A stretch of DNA of 64,000 bases from Ailurus styani (taxonomy: Eukaryota; Chordata; Mammalia; Carnivora; Ailuridae): the NCBI GenBank assembly GCA_002007465.1, contig LNAC01000728.1, positions 558,001-622,000 of the forward strand. Reading direction: 5' to 3'. The notes beneath the pieces are model-generated. The model searched no databases, was not told where the DNA came from, and was given only the letters and a program-made list of their open reading frames with translations. Numbering within the stretch: the stretch's first letter is position 1; each line of letters starts with the position of its first letter. Shown here piece after piece: positions 1 to 11,574 of the stretch. The translations under genes were made by a program, and so were the position numbers.

Positions 1-810
1 TCTGGGTGTTGAAGGCAATTTGTATCTCCCTCTGCTTTGGCCTGTCACATTATCATTCTCTGTTTTACATGCCCAGCTGCTCAGTGAACTGTGATCTTCT
101 TAAGAAGAGGGAAGATGTTTTAATTGTTTCTGAAGTCCCAAGTGCCACCAAATAATTTCTTATCATATATTAATATTAATTTATAATATTATTTAAGGGT
201 TTGCAGAATACAGTTTTGTGCCATTTATGCCCAATATCAGCTTAAGTGAAAAACTGAGAGTATTTCATTAACATCATAGCAAACCCTTCCACCCCAATTG
301 TCGATGGACCCTATCTATTCTGTGGGTCCATACAGATGAAAAACAACTGACTCGACTCAAAATGCTGCTTTATATCATGTGCAGCTACCCAGTTTATTAT
401 GAACCTAAAAAAACTTTGAATGGGTATATACTATCTTATATGCATAATGTTATACTTTATTTAACTGTTCTCAAATCATTAAACAGTGCTCTGTTTTTAT
501 AAATTATGCTGAACCGAGAGACCTCTCCACATAAATCTTTATCAGAGTTTCAGATTATTCCCTTAGAATTAAACTAACAAGTAGGACAAATGGTAAAAAC
601 CAATTACATATCTTGATACATATTATCAAATTACTTTCTAGGTAGTTTGTACCAATTTATATTTTCATCTAAAGTGAAAATGGGTGCCTATTTTACAAAA
701 CTTTCACCAATATCTAGCATTTGTTTTTTAATTGTTGTTGATTTGAAAGACATTTAATGGTATTTTAATATTTAGTCTCCTAAATAATTACATTTAACAT
801 GTGAAGTCAA

Positions 811-1053
811 GGGACACCTGGGTAGCTCAGTCAGTTAAGCAGCCGGCTTTTGTTTTTGGCTCAGGTCATGATCTTGGGGTCCTGGGATCAATCCCTGACT
901 CAAGCTAGGAGTCTGCCTGAGGATTCTCTTTCTCCCTTTCCCTCTGCCCTCTCTCCCCAACCCCAGCTAGAGGTTGCTTTCTCTCTCTTTTGAATAAATA
1001 AATCTTTTAAAATACATACATACATACATACATACATACATACATACAATTTC
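811..1053 (+). mobile_element. Carnivore tRNA-derived SINE (CAN-SINE)
   Basis: The element starts with a diverged tRNA-like head (GGGACACCTGGGTAGCTCAG), continues with a CT-rich body and ends in AATAAATAAATCTTTT followed by (TACA)n. An 8-bp target-site duplication, AAGTCAAG, lies at 804-811 and 1054-1061. The head has several substitutions from the common consensus, so this is an older copy. Confidence 0.9.
1012..1048 (+). repeat. (TACA)n microsatellite in SINE tail
   Basis: About nine TACA units replace the usual A-rich SINE tail. This is a typical place for microsatellite birth and is likely length-polymorphic. Confidence 0.9.
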
Positions 1054-1554
1054 AAGTCAAGAAAGAAACAATTTCAGACTTGTTGTTGTTTTTAGAAAAG
1101 AGTTTAAATCCTAGCACTGCTTGTCATTACTATTATATTGTTCCTAAAGAAATACAGAAATGGTACTTAAAATAGAGCCACACATGAACTATCTCTTTCA
1201 AAAGTAAATAGTTTATGTTTGAAGAAAAAGAACTCTGTCTAGTTTAGTTAGACAAGAGTCAGTGTGACTCAGTGGGCTTAAACAAGTCTTTATGTCTCAA
1301 TTCCCTTTTCTGTAATGATAATAATGCCTATCATACAATTATGGTGAGAGCAAATTGGCATGGTCTACATGAACATACTTAATAAAAATAGCTTTTTTAT
1401 ATATAATATAGCAATTTTTCAATATTAGTGTTACAAAGGTAATTCTAAAACCTCAATAAGCACTCACTTATTCCTAAGATAACTCTGATTTACATTTACA
1501 GTAACTATTGTCTTTTGTCTCTGACATAACAAAGTCTTTCTTGCCCAATAACAG

Positions 1555-1677
1555 GCTTATTAATTGACCGCTTCTGTCTGACTGGTGGAAAAAGCCCCAT
1601 TGGCTATTTGAAGGCATATCTTACCAACTTGTATCTTTCTGCAGATTCTGAAAAAGTACATGAAGCAATACAAGAAG
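1555..1677 (+). CDS. NT5C1B: NT5C1B coding exon (antepenultimate), cytosolic 5'-nucleotidase 1B
   Basis: This is a 123-nt exon between acceptor AACAG (ending 1554) and donor GTATTC (from 1678). It carries two bases of a split codon, 40 full codons, and one base of the next codon. The translation includes [19 protein letters not shown] and [17 protein letters not shown], which I recognise as the conserved core of the cytosolic 5'-nucleotidase I family (cN-IB, Pfam 5-nucleotidase). The enzyme dephosphorylates AMP, and other nucleoside monophosphates, to the nucleoside in the cytosol. It needs magnesium and is activated by ADP; human NT5C1B is best known from testis. The exon is too short to be found by ORF length and was identified from its splice sites and protein similarity. 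Its end phase (one base, G) matches the start of the next exon (GG), restoring a glycine. The gene's 5' exons lie outside the window. Confidence 0.93.
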
Positions 1678-2090
1678 GTATTCCTTTGGTTTTATCCCTC
1701 AAGTTAATAAAGAGGTTTGCACTAGTGTTGACTTTCATTGGGCTTCATATATGATTATGTGGCTTATATCCTTGTTAAATTTTCTGCTAAGTTGTTTCCA
1801 CAAGTAGCAGCCCCTAACTCTGTCTTTTAGAGCTTTGACTTCCTTGGAGGTGGACATTCTCAGTGATTGTCCTACACCCCATTTTACACTTTCCCATCCA
1901 TTATAGAGATGGAGGCAATGTGTAAACACTTGTTTTGAGATGTGCAGTTATAAAGAGCAATTGAGTCATCAGGTTAAAAAATATATTTCAAGGTCTGGGA
2001 GGACCTTTTTATTCTTTTTTTAATCATTAAAATGGTAGAAAAAACTGATGCCCCTGAGAAGAGTATTAATAAATCTCCATGGTCTGCCAG
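1678..2090 (+). other. NT5C1B: NT5C1B intron
   Basis: This is a short 413-bp intron with donor GTATTC and acceptor CTCCATGGTCTGCCAG. I see no repeat or other element in it. Confidence 0.85.
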
Positions 2091-2275
2091 GGATTGCCTC
2101 CGCGACAATGTTTGATGGAGCCAAAGACATGGCTTACTGTGACACACAGCTCCGTGTGGCCTTCGATGGGGATGCTGTCCTCTTCTCTGACGAATCTGAA
2201 CATATTGCCAAGGAGCACGGGCTGGACAAATTCTTTCAACATGAAACACTGTTTGAGAATAAGCCTCTTGCTCAG
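2091..2275 (+). CDS. NT5C1B: NT5C1B penultimate coding exon, with catalytic motif I
   Basis: This is a 185-nt exon (two bases plus 61 codons) that ends in phase 0 at CTTGCTCAG before donor GTAGGT. The protein continues [20 protein letters not shown] and then [14 protein letters not shown]. The FDxDxxL segment fits motif I of the haloacid-dehalogenase fold, where the first aspartate forms the phospho-enzyme intermediate and the second acts in acid-base catalysis. The rest of the exon reads [19 protein letters not shown], as in vertebrate NT5C1B. All catalytic residues visible here are intact and there is no frameshift. The motif assignment is from knowledge of the HAD superfamily. The phase-0 exon end matters because RDH14 exon 2 also begins in phase 0. 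Confidence 0.95.
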
Positions 2276-3122
2276 GTAGGTTCAGTGAGTTCGAATTAAT
2301 TTTTATCTACTTATTTTCCAACATATAGATATACATATTTTAAATTATTTTAGGCAGGCCACTCTTCATTTCTTATCCTTTATACTTTGTTCCCTTTCTT
2401 ATCCTTTATACTTTTCTCCCTTTCCTGAACTCTTCATTTTGAAACATCTACTGACAACTTGGGTTTTTTGTTTTGTTTTGTATGTTTTGTTTCAGCATTC
2501 TTTTATCTGTCCTTTTTGGAAGTGTTTCTATGATCTTCTCATGATAATGAGTTCACCTCCAAATTACAAGTAATAGAGGTAATATGGCTTACCATTAAGG
2601 TATTTCTATGTAAGTTCTCAGAGCAGTAAAGTGATTTCCAATAGGTCAGTAAACATTTGTGGACTTTTCTGCCCATAAACCTCAAACTCACTAACAGCAT
2701 TACTTAATTGAGAAAATCTGCACAAATGAGAGCTCAAATTGAATCAAAATAATGAGCCTCAAACAAGTGCAAGCTATGAACACCTAATCAAAATGAAACT
2801 GAATATTTAGGGTTTTTGGAATCAATCCATGAACTGAAGTGTTAAAGTCACAATGTAAAATGAACAAAATTTACAACTTCTGAACCAAAGCAAATCTGAA
2901 ACATCAAAATATTCTCCAAACTGAATCTGAACTGACAGATTAATTTCAGTCTAAGAATTTTACCAAAGAGTTGTTTTTTTTTCCCCTTAGGTCTTCTTGA
3001 ATGTACGATAAACTTAAATGTTGTTATTCTTATTACACTTATAAAAGTATAAATAGCCTAACTGAAAGCCAAAAAGTTACAATAAGTCACCTCATGTTAC
3101 AGCAAGTGATATTTAAACTGCA

Positions 3123-3127
<5 letters not shown>

Positions 3128-3159
<32 letters not shown>
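3128..3159 (+). repeat. (GT)n microsatellite
   Basis: This is an uninterrupted run of about 16 GT units inside the NT5C1B intron. Confidence 0.95.
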
Positions 3160-3908
3160 ATGCAAGAATGCACGCACATGTAACTTCATAGTCTCTCCCT
3201 AATAGCTTCCTTGGAAGCCTTGATCTTAGATTATGAAGTTGTTCAGTGTTAACAAATTGAGAGGAAAATCCTTTGTTGTATTTTACTTAAGTCTTCTTTG
3301 CTGAAATTCAGAGCCCACTGTATAGTAGCCTTTAACTACTACTGAAATTTGGAAGATTTCCAGAAAAACAACACTTAAAAAAAAAAACTTTCAAAGCATA
3401 ATTACTTAAAGATAATCTTAAAATACCATTTTCTCATTACAGGTAAATAATTCAAATTTCTTTTAGACTTGGCATTAATTATTTCCCTTTTCCAAGTTAA
3501 AGAATTTGTTCTTCCCATTAAACAATTGAAATTGTGAAGCCCAACACTAGTTGTTTCTGGAATACCCAACAAATTTCTGTTAAACATACTTGTTTTCATT
3601 ATGCAGTCCTTCTGGCAGTGGATAAAGATGCTGTTTTTTACACAGAAGGAGTAGCTTTTCTATAAAGACCATGCTTGCCAATGTGTTCCACTGATGAAAA
3701 AGAAGTTATGAGGTATGATTACTACCCAAGCCTTTTGAGTATGTTGGTCATGGGACTTGTGGCTTGGTCATGACATTGTCTCAAATGGAGGAGACAGCTG
3801 AAGAGGATTAATGTAGCCACTCTCAGTGTAACTTAAAAGCCTCCAGTAATGGACATTTCCTAATTTGATCCCTATCTTGTCTCACCATTCTCAGACAGTG
3901 GTCTCCAA

Positions 3909-3910
<2 letters not shown>

Positions 3911-3942
<32 letters not shown>
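3911..3942 (+). repeat. (GT)n microsatellite
   Basis: Sixteen GT units are followed by GTACATGTGCGCACGCACGC, an extension of alternating purine-pyrimidine sequence. The tract sits just outside the 3' end of the minus-strand L1. Confidence 0.95.
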
Positions 3943-3944
<2 letters not shown>

Positions 3945-3974
3945 ATGTGCGCACGCACGCGCCACGTCTGTGTG

Positions 3975-6880
3975 TTTTAATCAGAACTGTTGAGGTAAAA
4001 TTTATATACAATAAAATTCATAATTTTTAGTGGATGCTTCTAAGAGTTTTGACAAATGTATACAGTTATGAAACCATGACCAAACTCAAAATAATCATTA
4101 TACTCACAAAATTCCCTCATGCCTCTTTGTACCCATCCTACCCTACTATCTCCAGGATTCACCCACTGCCAATCTGATTTCTGTCCCTATAGTTTTGCCT
4201 TTCCAGATGTCACTTAAATGGAACCACACAGGATACAGTCTTTTGAATCTGACTTCTTTTATTAGCATAATGCTTTTGAGATACATCCATGTCACTGCAT
4301 CTATTAGTAGTGTCTGTTCCTTTTTATTGTTGAGTCTCTTCTACGGATGTACCACATTTTCTTTATCCATTTACCTGTTGAAGGATATTTAGGTTGTTTC
4401 CAAATTTTTGGCATTTATAAATAAAGCCATTTTAAGCATTTGCATACAGGGTTCTGTGTAAACTTAAGATCTGATTTCTCTTGGATAAATACTTAGAGGA
4501 GTAGGATTACAAGGTTACATGGTATATGTGTCACTAGGTCATATATTTAACTTTATAAGATACTTCCAAAGTATTTTCTAAAGTGACGAGACCACTTTGC
4601 ATTCCCAATAGCACTAAATGTGAGATTTTGTTGCTCTGTATTTTGTACTGGTAAGTAGTTTTTTGTTTGCTTCTTTTAAGCTGTTCCAGTAGTTTTATAA
4701 TGGTATCTCATTGTGGTTTTAATTTGCATTTCTCTAATGACAAATGATATTGAATATGTTATCAGGTGTTTATCTGCTCTCATTTGTACTTTTTGGCAAG
4801 TATATCTGTTCAAATCTCTTGCTCATTTGTATTGGGTTTGTTTATTATTGAAGCTTGAGAGTTAACATATTCTTGATAGAATCCTTTACCAGATATGTTT
4901 TGCAAACATTTTCTCTCAGGCTCAAGACAAGCATGTCTTTTTATTCTTTTTATATCTTTCAGTGTATTCTGATGAATAGAAACTTACAATTTTGATGAAG
5001 TTCAATTTGTCAGATAATTCTTTTATTAATTGTGTTTTTAATATCATATCTAAAAACTGTCAAAGTCACAGAAATTTCCTATGTTTTTGTACAAAATTTT
5101 ATGATTTTAGCTTTTCTTAAGGATTTTGACCTACTTTGAATTAACTTTTGTATTTGTGCAAAGTATTGGTTAAGTTCACTTTTAATGCTTATGGGTATCC
5201 TAATTGTTCCAGCATTATTTGTGGAAAAGACTGGGTTTCTATTCCTTTAACATAGGTGTCTTTCCTTTTACCAATATCACACTGTCTTGATTAGTGCAGT
5301 TTTATAATAAGTCCTGCGATAAGGTAGTGTGATTTCTTCAAATTTGTTATATTTCAAAATTCTTTTGGATATTCTGATTCTTTTGCATTTTTATACAGAT
5401 TTAACAACTAGTTTGTGCATTCCAGGGGGGAAACAAGAGTGATAAGAGGGCACATCCTTGACTTGTCCCTGATCTTCAGGGCAGATCAATCACTCTTTAA
5501 CTCCTAAGTATATAGAGAGAATACATTTTGTATGATTTCAGTTCTTTAAATTTGTTGAATGCTTTATGCCCAGAATATGGCCTATCATGGTGAATGTTTT
5601 ATGTGTACTTGAGAAGAACATTGATTCTGTGTTGCCAAGTAGTCAAAAATGTTAATTAGCTTAAGTTGACAGTGTATTATTTGGGTAATATCGCCCAAGT
5701 CTTCCACATTGTCAGTAATTTTCTACTTACTTCTATCCACTATTGAGAAGGCAGTGTTGAAGTCTTCAAGTATATTTTGAGGATTGATCTATTTTTCCTT
5801 TTAATTCTAGGCATTTTGCTTCATGTATTTTTTAATCTCTTTCATTTACTGCCCAAATATTTAGGATTATTGTATCTTCTTGGTGAAATAATCCCTTTTC
5901 ATTATATAATGTCTCTCTGTCTGATAGTCATATAACCACTCTAGCTTTTTGCTTTTGTTTGTCTTGTTGGACTGTTGCTTTTATTGTATATCTTTTCCAT
6001 AATATTTACTTTTAACCTATTATGTTTTTACATTTAGATTGCTTCTTTATCTAAATTGGCTTTCTTGTAGATTATATATATAATTTGTGTTGCTTTTTTG
6101 TACCATCTGACAATCCCTGTGTTTTAATTGCTATTTTTAGACCATTTACATTTAATGTGATCATGACCCTGGTTGGATTGAAATCTATCACCTTCTTCCT
6201 TTTTTCTATATGTTCCATCTGTTGTTTGTTTTTCCTTTTCTTACTTTTTGCTTTTGGGTTTACTGTAGGTATTATATGTTTCCAGGGTTCCATTTTATCT
6301 CCACTATTGACTTATAACTCATTTAAAATTTTTCAGTGATTACCCTAGTATTGACAACATACAACTTTAAGTAATCACAGTCTATTTTCAAACAATATAA
6401 TGCCACATCATGTATAAAGTAAGAATATTACAACAGTATACTCTCAACCACTTCCTTCCGTATTCTGTGCTATTGTCACACATGTTATTTTCATCTATGC
6501 CATCTACTCACAATAACTTGCTATTATTTTTTATTTGACTAATCAATTATATTTAGATTAGAATGAATATGGATAAGATAAAAAATATGTCTTTCGTGTT
6601 CATCTTTATTTTAACCATCTCCAGGGATCTTCATTTCTTTGTGTAAATCCAGCTTTCTCCCTGATGTCATAATCAGTTTGCCAGAAAACCATATTTTAAC
6701 ACTACATGTAGGAATGATATGCTATTACCAAAAGTTCTACTTTTCTTTGAAAAACTTCTTATTCTCCTTCATTTTTGAAAAAATATTTTATTTTGACTGG
6801 ATATAGTTTTTTGCATTTACCATATTTTTCTTTCAGCACTTTGAAAATACCCATCCATTTTTTTCTGACTTCCATAGGAG
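3975..6880 (-). mobile_element. Old LINE-1 fragment, minus strand
   Basis: Read on the minus strand, the segment matches the usual mammalian L1 order: the 3' end near 4.0-4.4 kb (plus-strand text of the type 'accacattttctttatccatttacctgttg'), the ORF2 reverse-transcriptase region through about 5.5 kb, and the ORF2 start near 6.15 kb. There the minus strand reads VMITLNVNGL, like the L1 endonuclease N-terminus. Upstream ORF1/HAL1-like sequence lies to about 6.88 kb and perhaps 7.6 kb. No frame stays open for long, so the copy is old and dead. The boundaries are approximate. Confidence 0.8.
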
Positions 6881-8489
6881 TCTCCAATACCACTTCCAGT
6901 GATGGAGGGTTTTTTTCTTTCCCTGTCCTCTGTAGCAGTGGATCTTTACCAATGCCCTAAGAGTGACAGTGTTTGAAACCCCTCTTCTGGCAGGGTAAGA
7001 CTTTTGTTACTTAGGAAACATGGGTCAAGGTGGAGTTTTAGTCTTTTCTCACAGTGGTAGCTGCTCCTGTCCTCCAGCCTGCACTACCAAGGACTGCATT
7101 CTCTCATTTCCCATCCTGCCTACAGTCTTTCTCATAGGCATGGGAAAACCCATGAAAAAAAGCCTGTAAGAAAGTATTTTGGATCTGTGACTTTCAGGGA
7201 TTCTTTGATCTCTTATTAGTCCACATTTGGCCTTTATCAATATTTTTTTAATTATATCAATTTTTCATACTTGCTTATATGGTGTCCAGTATGTGGTCCT
7301 CCAATGCTTTGCCAAAGATGTGCCAGTCCTTGAATTCCATGTGTCCTTGAAGAGAACTTTAGATTTTCCCTTAGGTTTTTTTTTTTTTCCTTTTCTTTAC
7401 ATTTCATCTTAGTCTGTCGTCCTGTTACCTCAGCTCTCTAATGAGTTCCATAAATGTTAGGATTTTTTTTTAGATTATCTGGGTTTTTCTTGTTAAGATA
7501 GGAATATCATCAGTCTTTCCAACTTTCTACATCCTAAGCATATTCTAAATGTTTTAAGTCATACAGCCTCTCAAAAAAGTATTTTTTTTGGTAACGTTAC
7601 CTAGTTCTATATTTTTATTGACAAATTACATGCCTGTACTGCTACACAAATGTTTAAATTATAAAACATACCTAAAAATAGAAATAAGAAAGGATGATAT
7701 GGATTCCTGGTTTGAATATGGTGACATAAATGGACTGATCCCTATTTATTCCCTTTGGAAACTACTCGAAAGCAGCAAGGAGAACTGTATACTCTGTGTT
7801 TCAAAGCCAACCTAGTCATGAGTTGGGTGACTCCTGCCAACAGTCACTAGACCCCTTTTGGCTGCTGTTGCCAAAAAAAAAAAAATTTAATAGTTTTTTT
7901 ACATATATATATATAGATAGAGATATATTTCTTTCACCTTTAGAAAGTGAATTTTATTTGCTGTTTTTCCCCCTGATATACGCTGCCTCAGAGAAACAGT
8001 GGTCTAAATAATGTTTAGATCTAAACAGAAAAATGAATAAGCCATGTTTATTAAGAAACAGTTATTTCAGAACAGAGAAGAAGGGGTCTTGAATTATGAA
8101 ATCAAATCAGCCTTAAAATATTATCCTTGACCTTTGCCATAAACCCCCTAATTATTCCAAGGAAAACCAATCTGCTTCAGTGATGAGTAATAAAAACAGA
8201 ATCAGCATATAATATAAGCAAAGATACTGAGAGAAAGGCAAAAGGGCAAAGTCTAACAAGAGATGTAGATCTCTCACTAGAAATAGTAGCCAAAGTATAG
8301 GTAAAAATTTTTACTAAACATTTACTATAACTTTTAAAAACTTAACAAAGCAAGTCAGGGTAATAAAGTAGAACTGTAAGAATCAGGGAAGAAATAGTAA
8401 AAAATTAAATGGTAGAACTTTGGCAATGAGTAGAATTGAATAATACAATTTTAGAGAGAAAAAAGACAGAGAATAGATCACAGTTAAAG

Positions 8490-10130
8490 AAAATCCAACA
8501 TATGCATAACTGGAATCCCTGAAGAAAAAATACTGACACTATGTTCTGAGGGGAGAAGAGGGTTGCGTGTGGTAAATACAAAGATGCAAATGTATATAAA
8601 AATATAAACCAAGAAAACATCTTAAATTGTCAGAAGATTTTAATGCATAATTAAACTATTAAAAGAAGTTGAACAAAATGATCATCACCAAGACATGCCC
8701 TAGAAAAATTTTTTGACATCAAAGATGAAGAAGTAGTTCTTTGGGCAGCCTTTACATGAGTGGACAAGAAAATCAAGCTGTCCTCAGTCTTTTCCACAGC
8801 AGCACTCAATAGCAAAAGACAGTGGAGCACTACTTATTAAAAAATCTAAGAAAATGGAAAGAAAATCTAAATCACAGATTCTATATCCAGCTAAAAGTTC
8901 ATTTAGGTAAAAAGAAAACAGAACAACAGTTGAAAATATCAGGGATTGTTATTTCCATAAGATTTTCGTGAGAAAACTAGAAGACAACATTTCGGCCAAT
9001 ATGTAGATGACTAGAAACACAAAAGGACAAATGAGCACAGAATATATTTAATCACAGAACTAAAACTAAAACAATTGTAAGGAATAGGGTGGCAGAAAAT
9101 AAAGTACACATTATGCATCCTAACAATGGAGAACTTATGTAACTAATGAAAACTGGAAAAATGTGGAAGAAAAAGACCTAAGGAGGAGTAAGTATGTTGA
9201 TATCCTCAGTTATAATAAGTGATCAAAGGGTGAGATGTAAAGCTGACAAACAGAAATATGAAAATCTTTAATAATGAAAATATAAACACTGAGAAGGAGG
9301 AAACAAGAAAAACTGGATGGTTGCAGAAGAAATTGAGGATAAGAGAGAGGTGAAGAAGTACTGTGATTTTGTTATTTCTCACTGTAAAAAATAATAGATC
9401 CTGGATTTAAAAAAAAAGGACTAACAGTACTATAAAAAATTATAGTCACAAAGGTAACCAATAGAAAGAAATAATACAAACCTTCCTAAATCTTAGATGA
9501 AGCACACATACACACATACACAAAGGAAAAAAAAAACACCCAATGAAAAATCCTTTAAAATCTTTAAACAAGGAAAATGCAATAAAAATCATAAGAACCA
9601 TTATCACATATATTTGTAATACCAATAAATATAGATGGCCTAAAACTCATCTCTGTTTTAAAAATCAAGACTTTCAGATTGGAAAACATAGCAGATACCA
9701 AATTTTGTTCTATTTCAGAGAAACAGCTAAAACTAAGTGTTCAGAAAGGCTGAAGAGAAAAGTAAGTGTGAAGATACACACAGATAATTGTAAATATAAA
9801 ATAAGGCTAGATTCAAGCCAAGAAGGCACTGAACTAGATAAAGGAGTATACATCATAATATTAAAATGTGCAATTCACAAAAAGAAAACTAAAATAGTTC
9901 TTTTGGGGATTAACTAAACTTTATTTAAAGCGTATCCCATTTTGGCATGGATAATTGCCCTTTTCATAGACTTTTTATAGAAACTTTCACTCTTAAAACA
10001 TCAATGTTTAGATAATAAATTATATGGTCATCCTACCTTTATTCTAGGAATGCAAGGATAGTTCCATACAAGGAAATATACTCATATAAAATGCAAGGAG
10101 TTTCAGGATTATTCCATTGGCCTTAGAATA
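8490..10130 (+). mobile_element. Old LINE-1/HAL1 fragment, plus strand
   Basis: Segments on the plus strand match HAL1/L1M text. Examples are the stretch around 8700-8730 (protein GTKIKDEE-like remnants), 'AGACAGTGGAGCACTA' at about 8819, 'ATTCTATATCCAGCTAAAAG' at about 8879, the ORF2 start near 9620-9680, and a later ORF2 piece (AGGAATGCAAGGATAGTT) near 10047. The copy is heavily decayed, with deletions. The 124-codon open frame at 9543-9917 is an L1 remnant and not a gene. The element ends about 120 bp before the last NT5C1B exon. Confidence 0.72.
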
Positions 10131-10246
10131 CTGCATGTCTAATGCAGTACCATAACCTTTTATAAGCTCTTATAAGCCTCTGCTTTTTCAGCATTCACTT
10201 CCTTTATTTCACTGGATCACAGCTGTGACATATGTTCCTTTTACAG

Positions 10247-10579
10247 GGTCCCTTAAAAGGCTTTCTGGAAGATTTAGGCAGACTGCAAAAGAAGTTTTAT
10301 GCCAAAGACGAACGGTTACTTTGCCCTATCAGGACCTACCTGGTTACAGCCAGGAGTGCAGCCAGTTCAGGCGCCCGAGTGCTGAAAACCCTTCGCCGCT
10401 GGGGTCTAGAGATAGACGAAGCTCTTTTCCTTGCTGGAGCCCCCAAAGGTCCCATTTTGGTGAAGATAAGGCCCCACATTTTCTTTGATGACCAAATGTT
10501 CCACATTGAAGGGGCACAGAAGCTCGGCACCATCACAGCTCATGTACCTTATGGCATTAGTCAAAAAATGAACAATTAG
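10247..10579 (+). CDS. NT5C1B: NT5C1B last coding exon, with HAD motifs II-IV and stop
   Basis: This exon encodes 110 residues and a TAG stop at 10577-10579, beginning in phase 0 ([20 protein letters not shown]) after acceptor TTACAG. It holds the remaining hydrolase motifs of the family. [10 protein letters not shown] carries the motif II threonine, LAGAPKGP the motif III lysine, and HIFFDDQM the motif IV acidic pair that binds magnesium. The C-terminus reads [13 protein letters not shown]. Joined to the two upstream exons it gives a continuous, intact C-terminal half of cN-IB of about 212 residues. Together with RDH14 on the same strand 3.4 kb downstream, it reproduces the NT5C1B-RDH14 order of human 2p24. 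Confidence 0.96.
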   Translation, partial: GPLKGFLEDLGRLQKKFYAKDERLLCPIRTYLVTARSAASSGARVLKTLRRWGLEIDEALFLAGAPKGPILVKIRPHIFFDDQMFHIEGAQKLGTITAHVPYGISQKMNN

Positions 10580-10593
10580 GGATGGGGAGGAGA

Positions 10594-10599
10594 AATAAA
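10594..10599 (+). terminator. NT5C1B: Possible proximal polyadenylation signal, NT5C1B
   Basis: A canonical AATAAA starts 15 nt after the TAG stop. A GT-rich stretch does not clearly follow, so its use is uncertain. Confidence 0.4.
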
Positions 10600-11118
10600 G
10601 CAGTAAGTCCGGTATTACAGAAACCACTTCTTGTGGATCTCTAGGCTAATTAGGTACTTCAGAAGATTAGACCAGAATTTAGTTCATTTGGAAAGGTTTC
10701 CTCTAGTTTTTTGTTTATTTTTTTGTTTTTTGTTTTTTTAAACATTTTGAACCCTTCAAGCTTCTTCTTTGAGCTGTTGGTGCTGTTGAACACCACTGCA
10801 CCTTCCCTTGTGTGTAAGTTATATTGATGACTCTTTAGGATAAGCTTAGAACTAGAATGCTTGAATGCTTAAAGGGCTATAGCCTAGTTAGTTTTACAAA
10901 GCATTGCTCATTTTTGGATGGTAGTAGATAGAATGAATTGTTACCTATCATCATTGTAGAATATTGGTCTTCAAAGAAGGAAAGAGTAAGGTTAAACACA
11001 CTCTTGAAAATTAGAGTTTTTTATTCTGTTGCCTCTGTGACCAGCTTTCTAATCAATGCAAAATTAAAAGGTCACCCCACCTGCATAAGTATACCAATTC
11101 TGACACTGCTCATTCAGA

Positions 11119-11124
11119 AATAAA
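11119..11124 (+). terminator. NT5C1B: Possible distal polyadenylation signal, NT5C1B
   Basis: A canonical AATAAA lies about 540 nt after the stop. It is the second of the two candidate cleavage signals for this gene, and leakage past it would give NT5C1B-RDH14 read-through RNA. Confidence 0.45.
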
Positions 11125-11498
11125 TCAGCAGGTTATTCATATAGGGCACTTTCCATCTAAGATGAGCTCCAGACAGAAGCTCCTGGGAAAGTTTCGAAGA
11201 AGCTTATCTAGTGGGTGTGTTGCCTCTGGACCACAAGGCTTCATATTTGAAGTCTCTGGCTCTGGGCCTGGAAGGTAGGTCCAATGTTGACATGGAAAAA
11301 ACAGCCTTGGCTACCACTTCGAAATGTAATATAAAGTGTAGTATCCTAGCCTTTCACTGTTATCATTCTTTTGTTATTTTTGTTTTGTTTTCAAGAAACA
11401 TTGACTGGTTTTTAACCATACTCTTGCACAATAGGCACAGTGAGCTGGTTATTTTCATGCCACCTCACTACAGTGTCTACATGTAGTAGACATTGTAC

Positions 11499-11571
11499 TT
11501 ACAAACCAAAGGTTTGTAACTACACGTCTTACAAACCAAAGGTTTTTTTCTTACAAACCAAAGGTTTGTAA
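11499..11571 (+). repeat. Three copies of a near-perfect hairpin unit
   Basis: The unit TTACAAACCAAAGGTTTGTAA has 9-bp complementary arms (TTACAAACC / GGTTTGTAA) around an AAA loop. It is complete at 11499-11519 and at 11551-11571. A partial copy, TTACAAACCAAAGGTTT, lies at 11529-11545 and lacks the end of its right arm. The spacings are 30 and 22 bp. I know of no named repeat family with this unit. Confidence 0.85.
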
Positions 11572-11574
11572 CAG

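Larger units (their letters stand above)
1..1554 (+). other. NT5C1B: NT5C1B intron (3' part)
   Basis: This is non-coding sequence leading up to the first NT5C1B exon in the window. It is AT-rich and holds one carnivore SINE (811-1053) with a TACA microsatellite tail. The last bases are a pyrimidine-rich tract ending in AACAG at 1550-1554, the acceptor for the exon at 1555. I see nothing else recognisable. Confidence 0.8.
2276..10246 (+). other. NT5C1B: NT5C1B last intron
   Basis: This is an intron of about 8 kb, with donor GTAGGT and acceptor CCTTTTACAG. It is built largely of old LINE-1 sequence in two opposite orientations (about 3975-6880 on the minus strand, 8490-10130 on the plus strand) and two GT microsatellites. 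The parts 2276-3127, 3160-3910 and about 6880-8490 show nothing I can identify with confidence; 6880-7600 may continue the minus-strand L1. Confidence 0.8.
10580..11145 (+). other. NT5C1B: NT5C1B 3' untranslated region (predicted extent)
   Basis: Sequence after the stop contains two canonical polyadenylation hexamers: AATAAA at 10594-10599, only 15 nt after the stop, and AATAAA at 11119-11124. If both are used, the 3' UTR would be either about 40 nt or about 560 nt long. There is no repeat in this segment. The end point is inferred. Confidence 0.5.

Noticed and set aside
6072..6293. 73-codon minus-strand open frame with an L1 endonuclease-like start
   Set aside because: It contains the LNVNGL-type N-terminus of L1 ORF2 but breaks within about 30 residues, so it is a dead fragment.
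9543..9917. 124-codon plus-strand open frame
   Set aside because: It is a decayed L1 ORF2-region remnant in the NT5C1B intron, not an independent gene.
11499..11571. Repeat-spacer pattern resembling a tiny CRISPR array
   Set aside because: There are only three units with 8-10 bp spacers in a mammalian genome; it is a local hairpin repeat.
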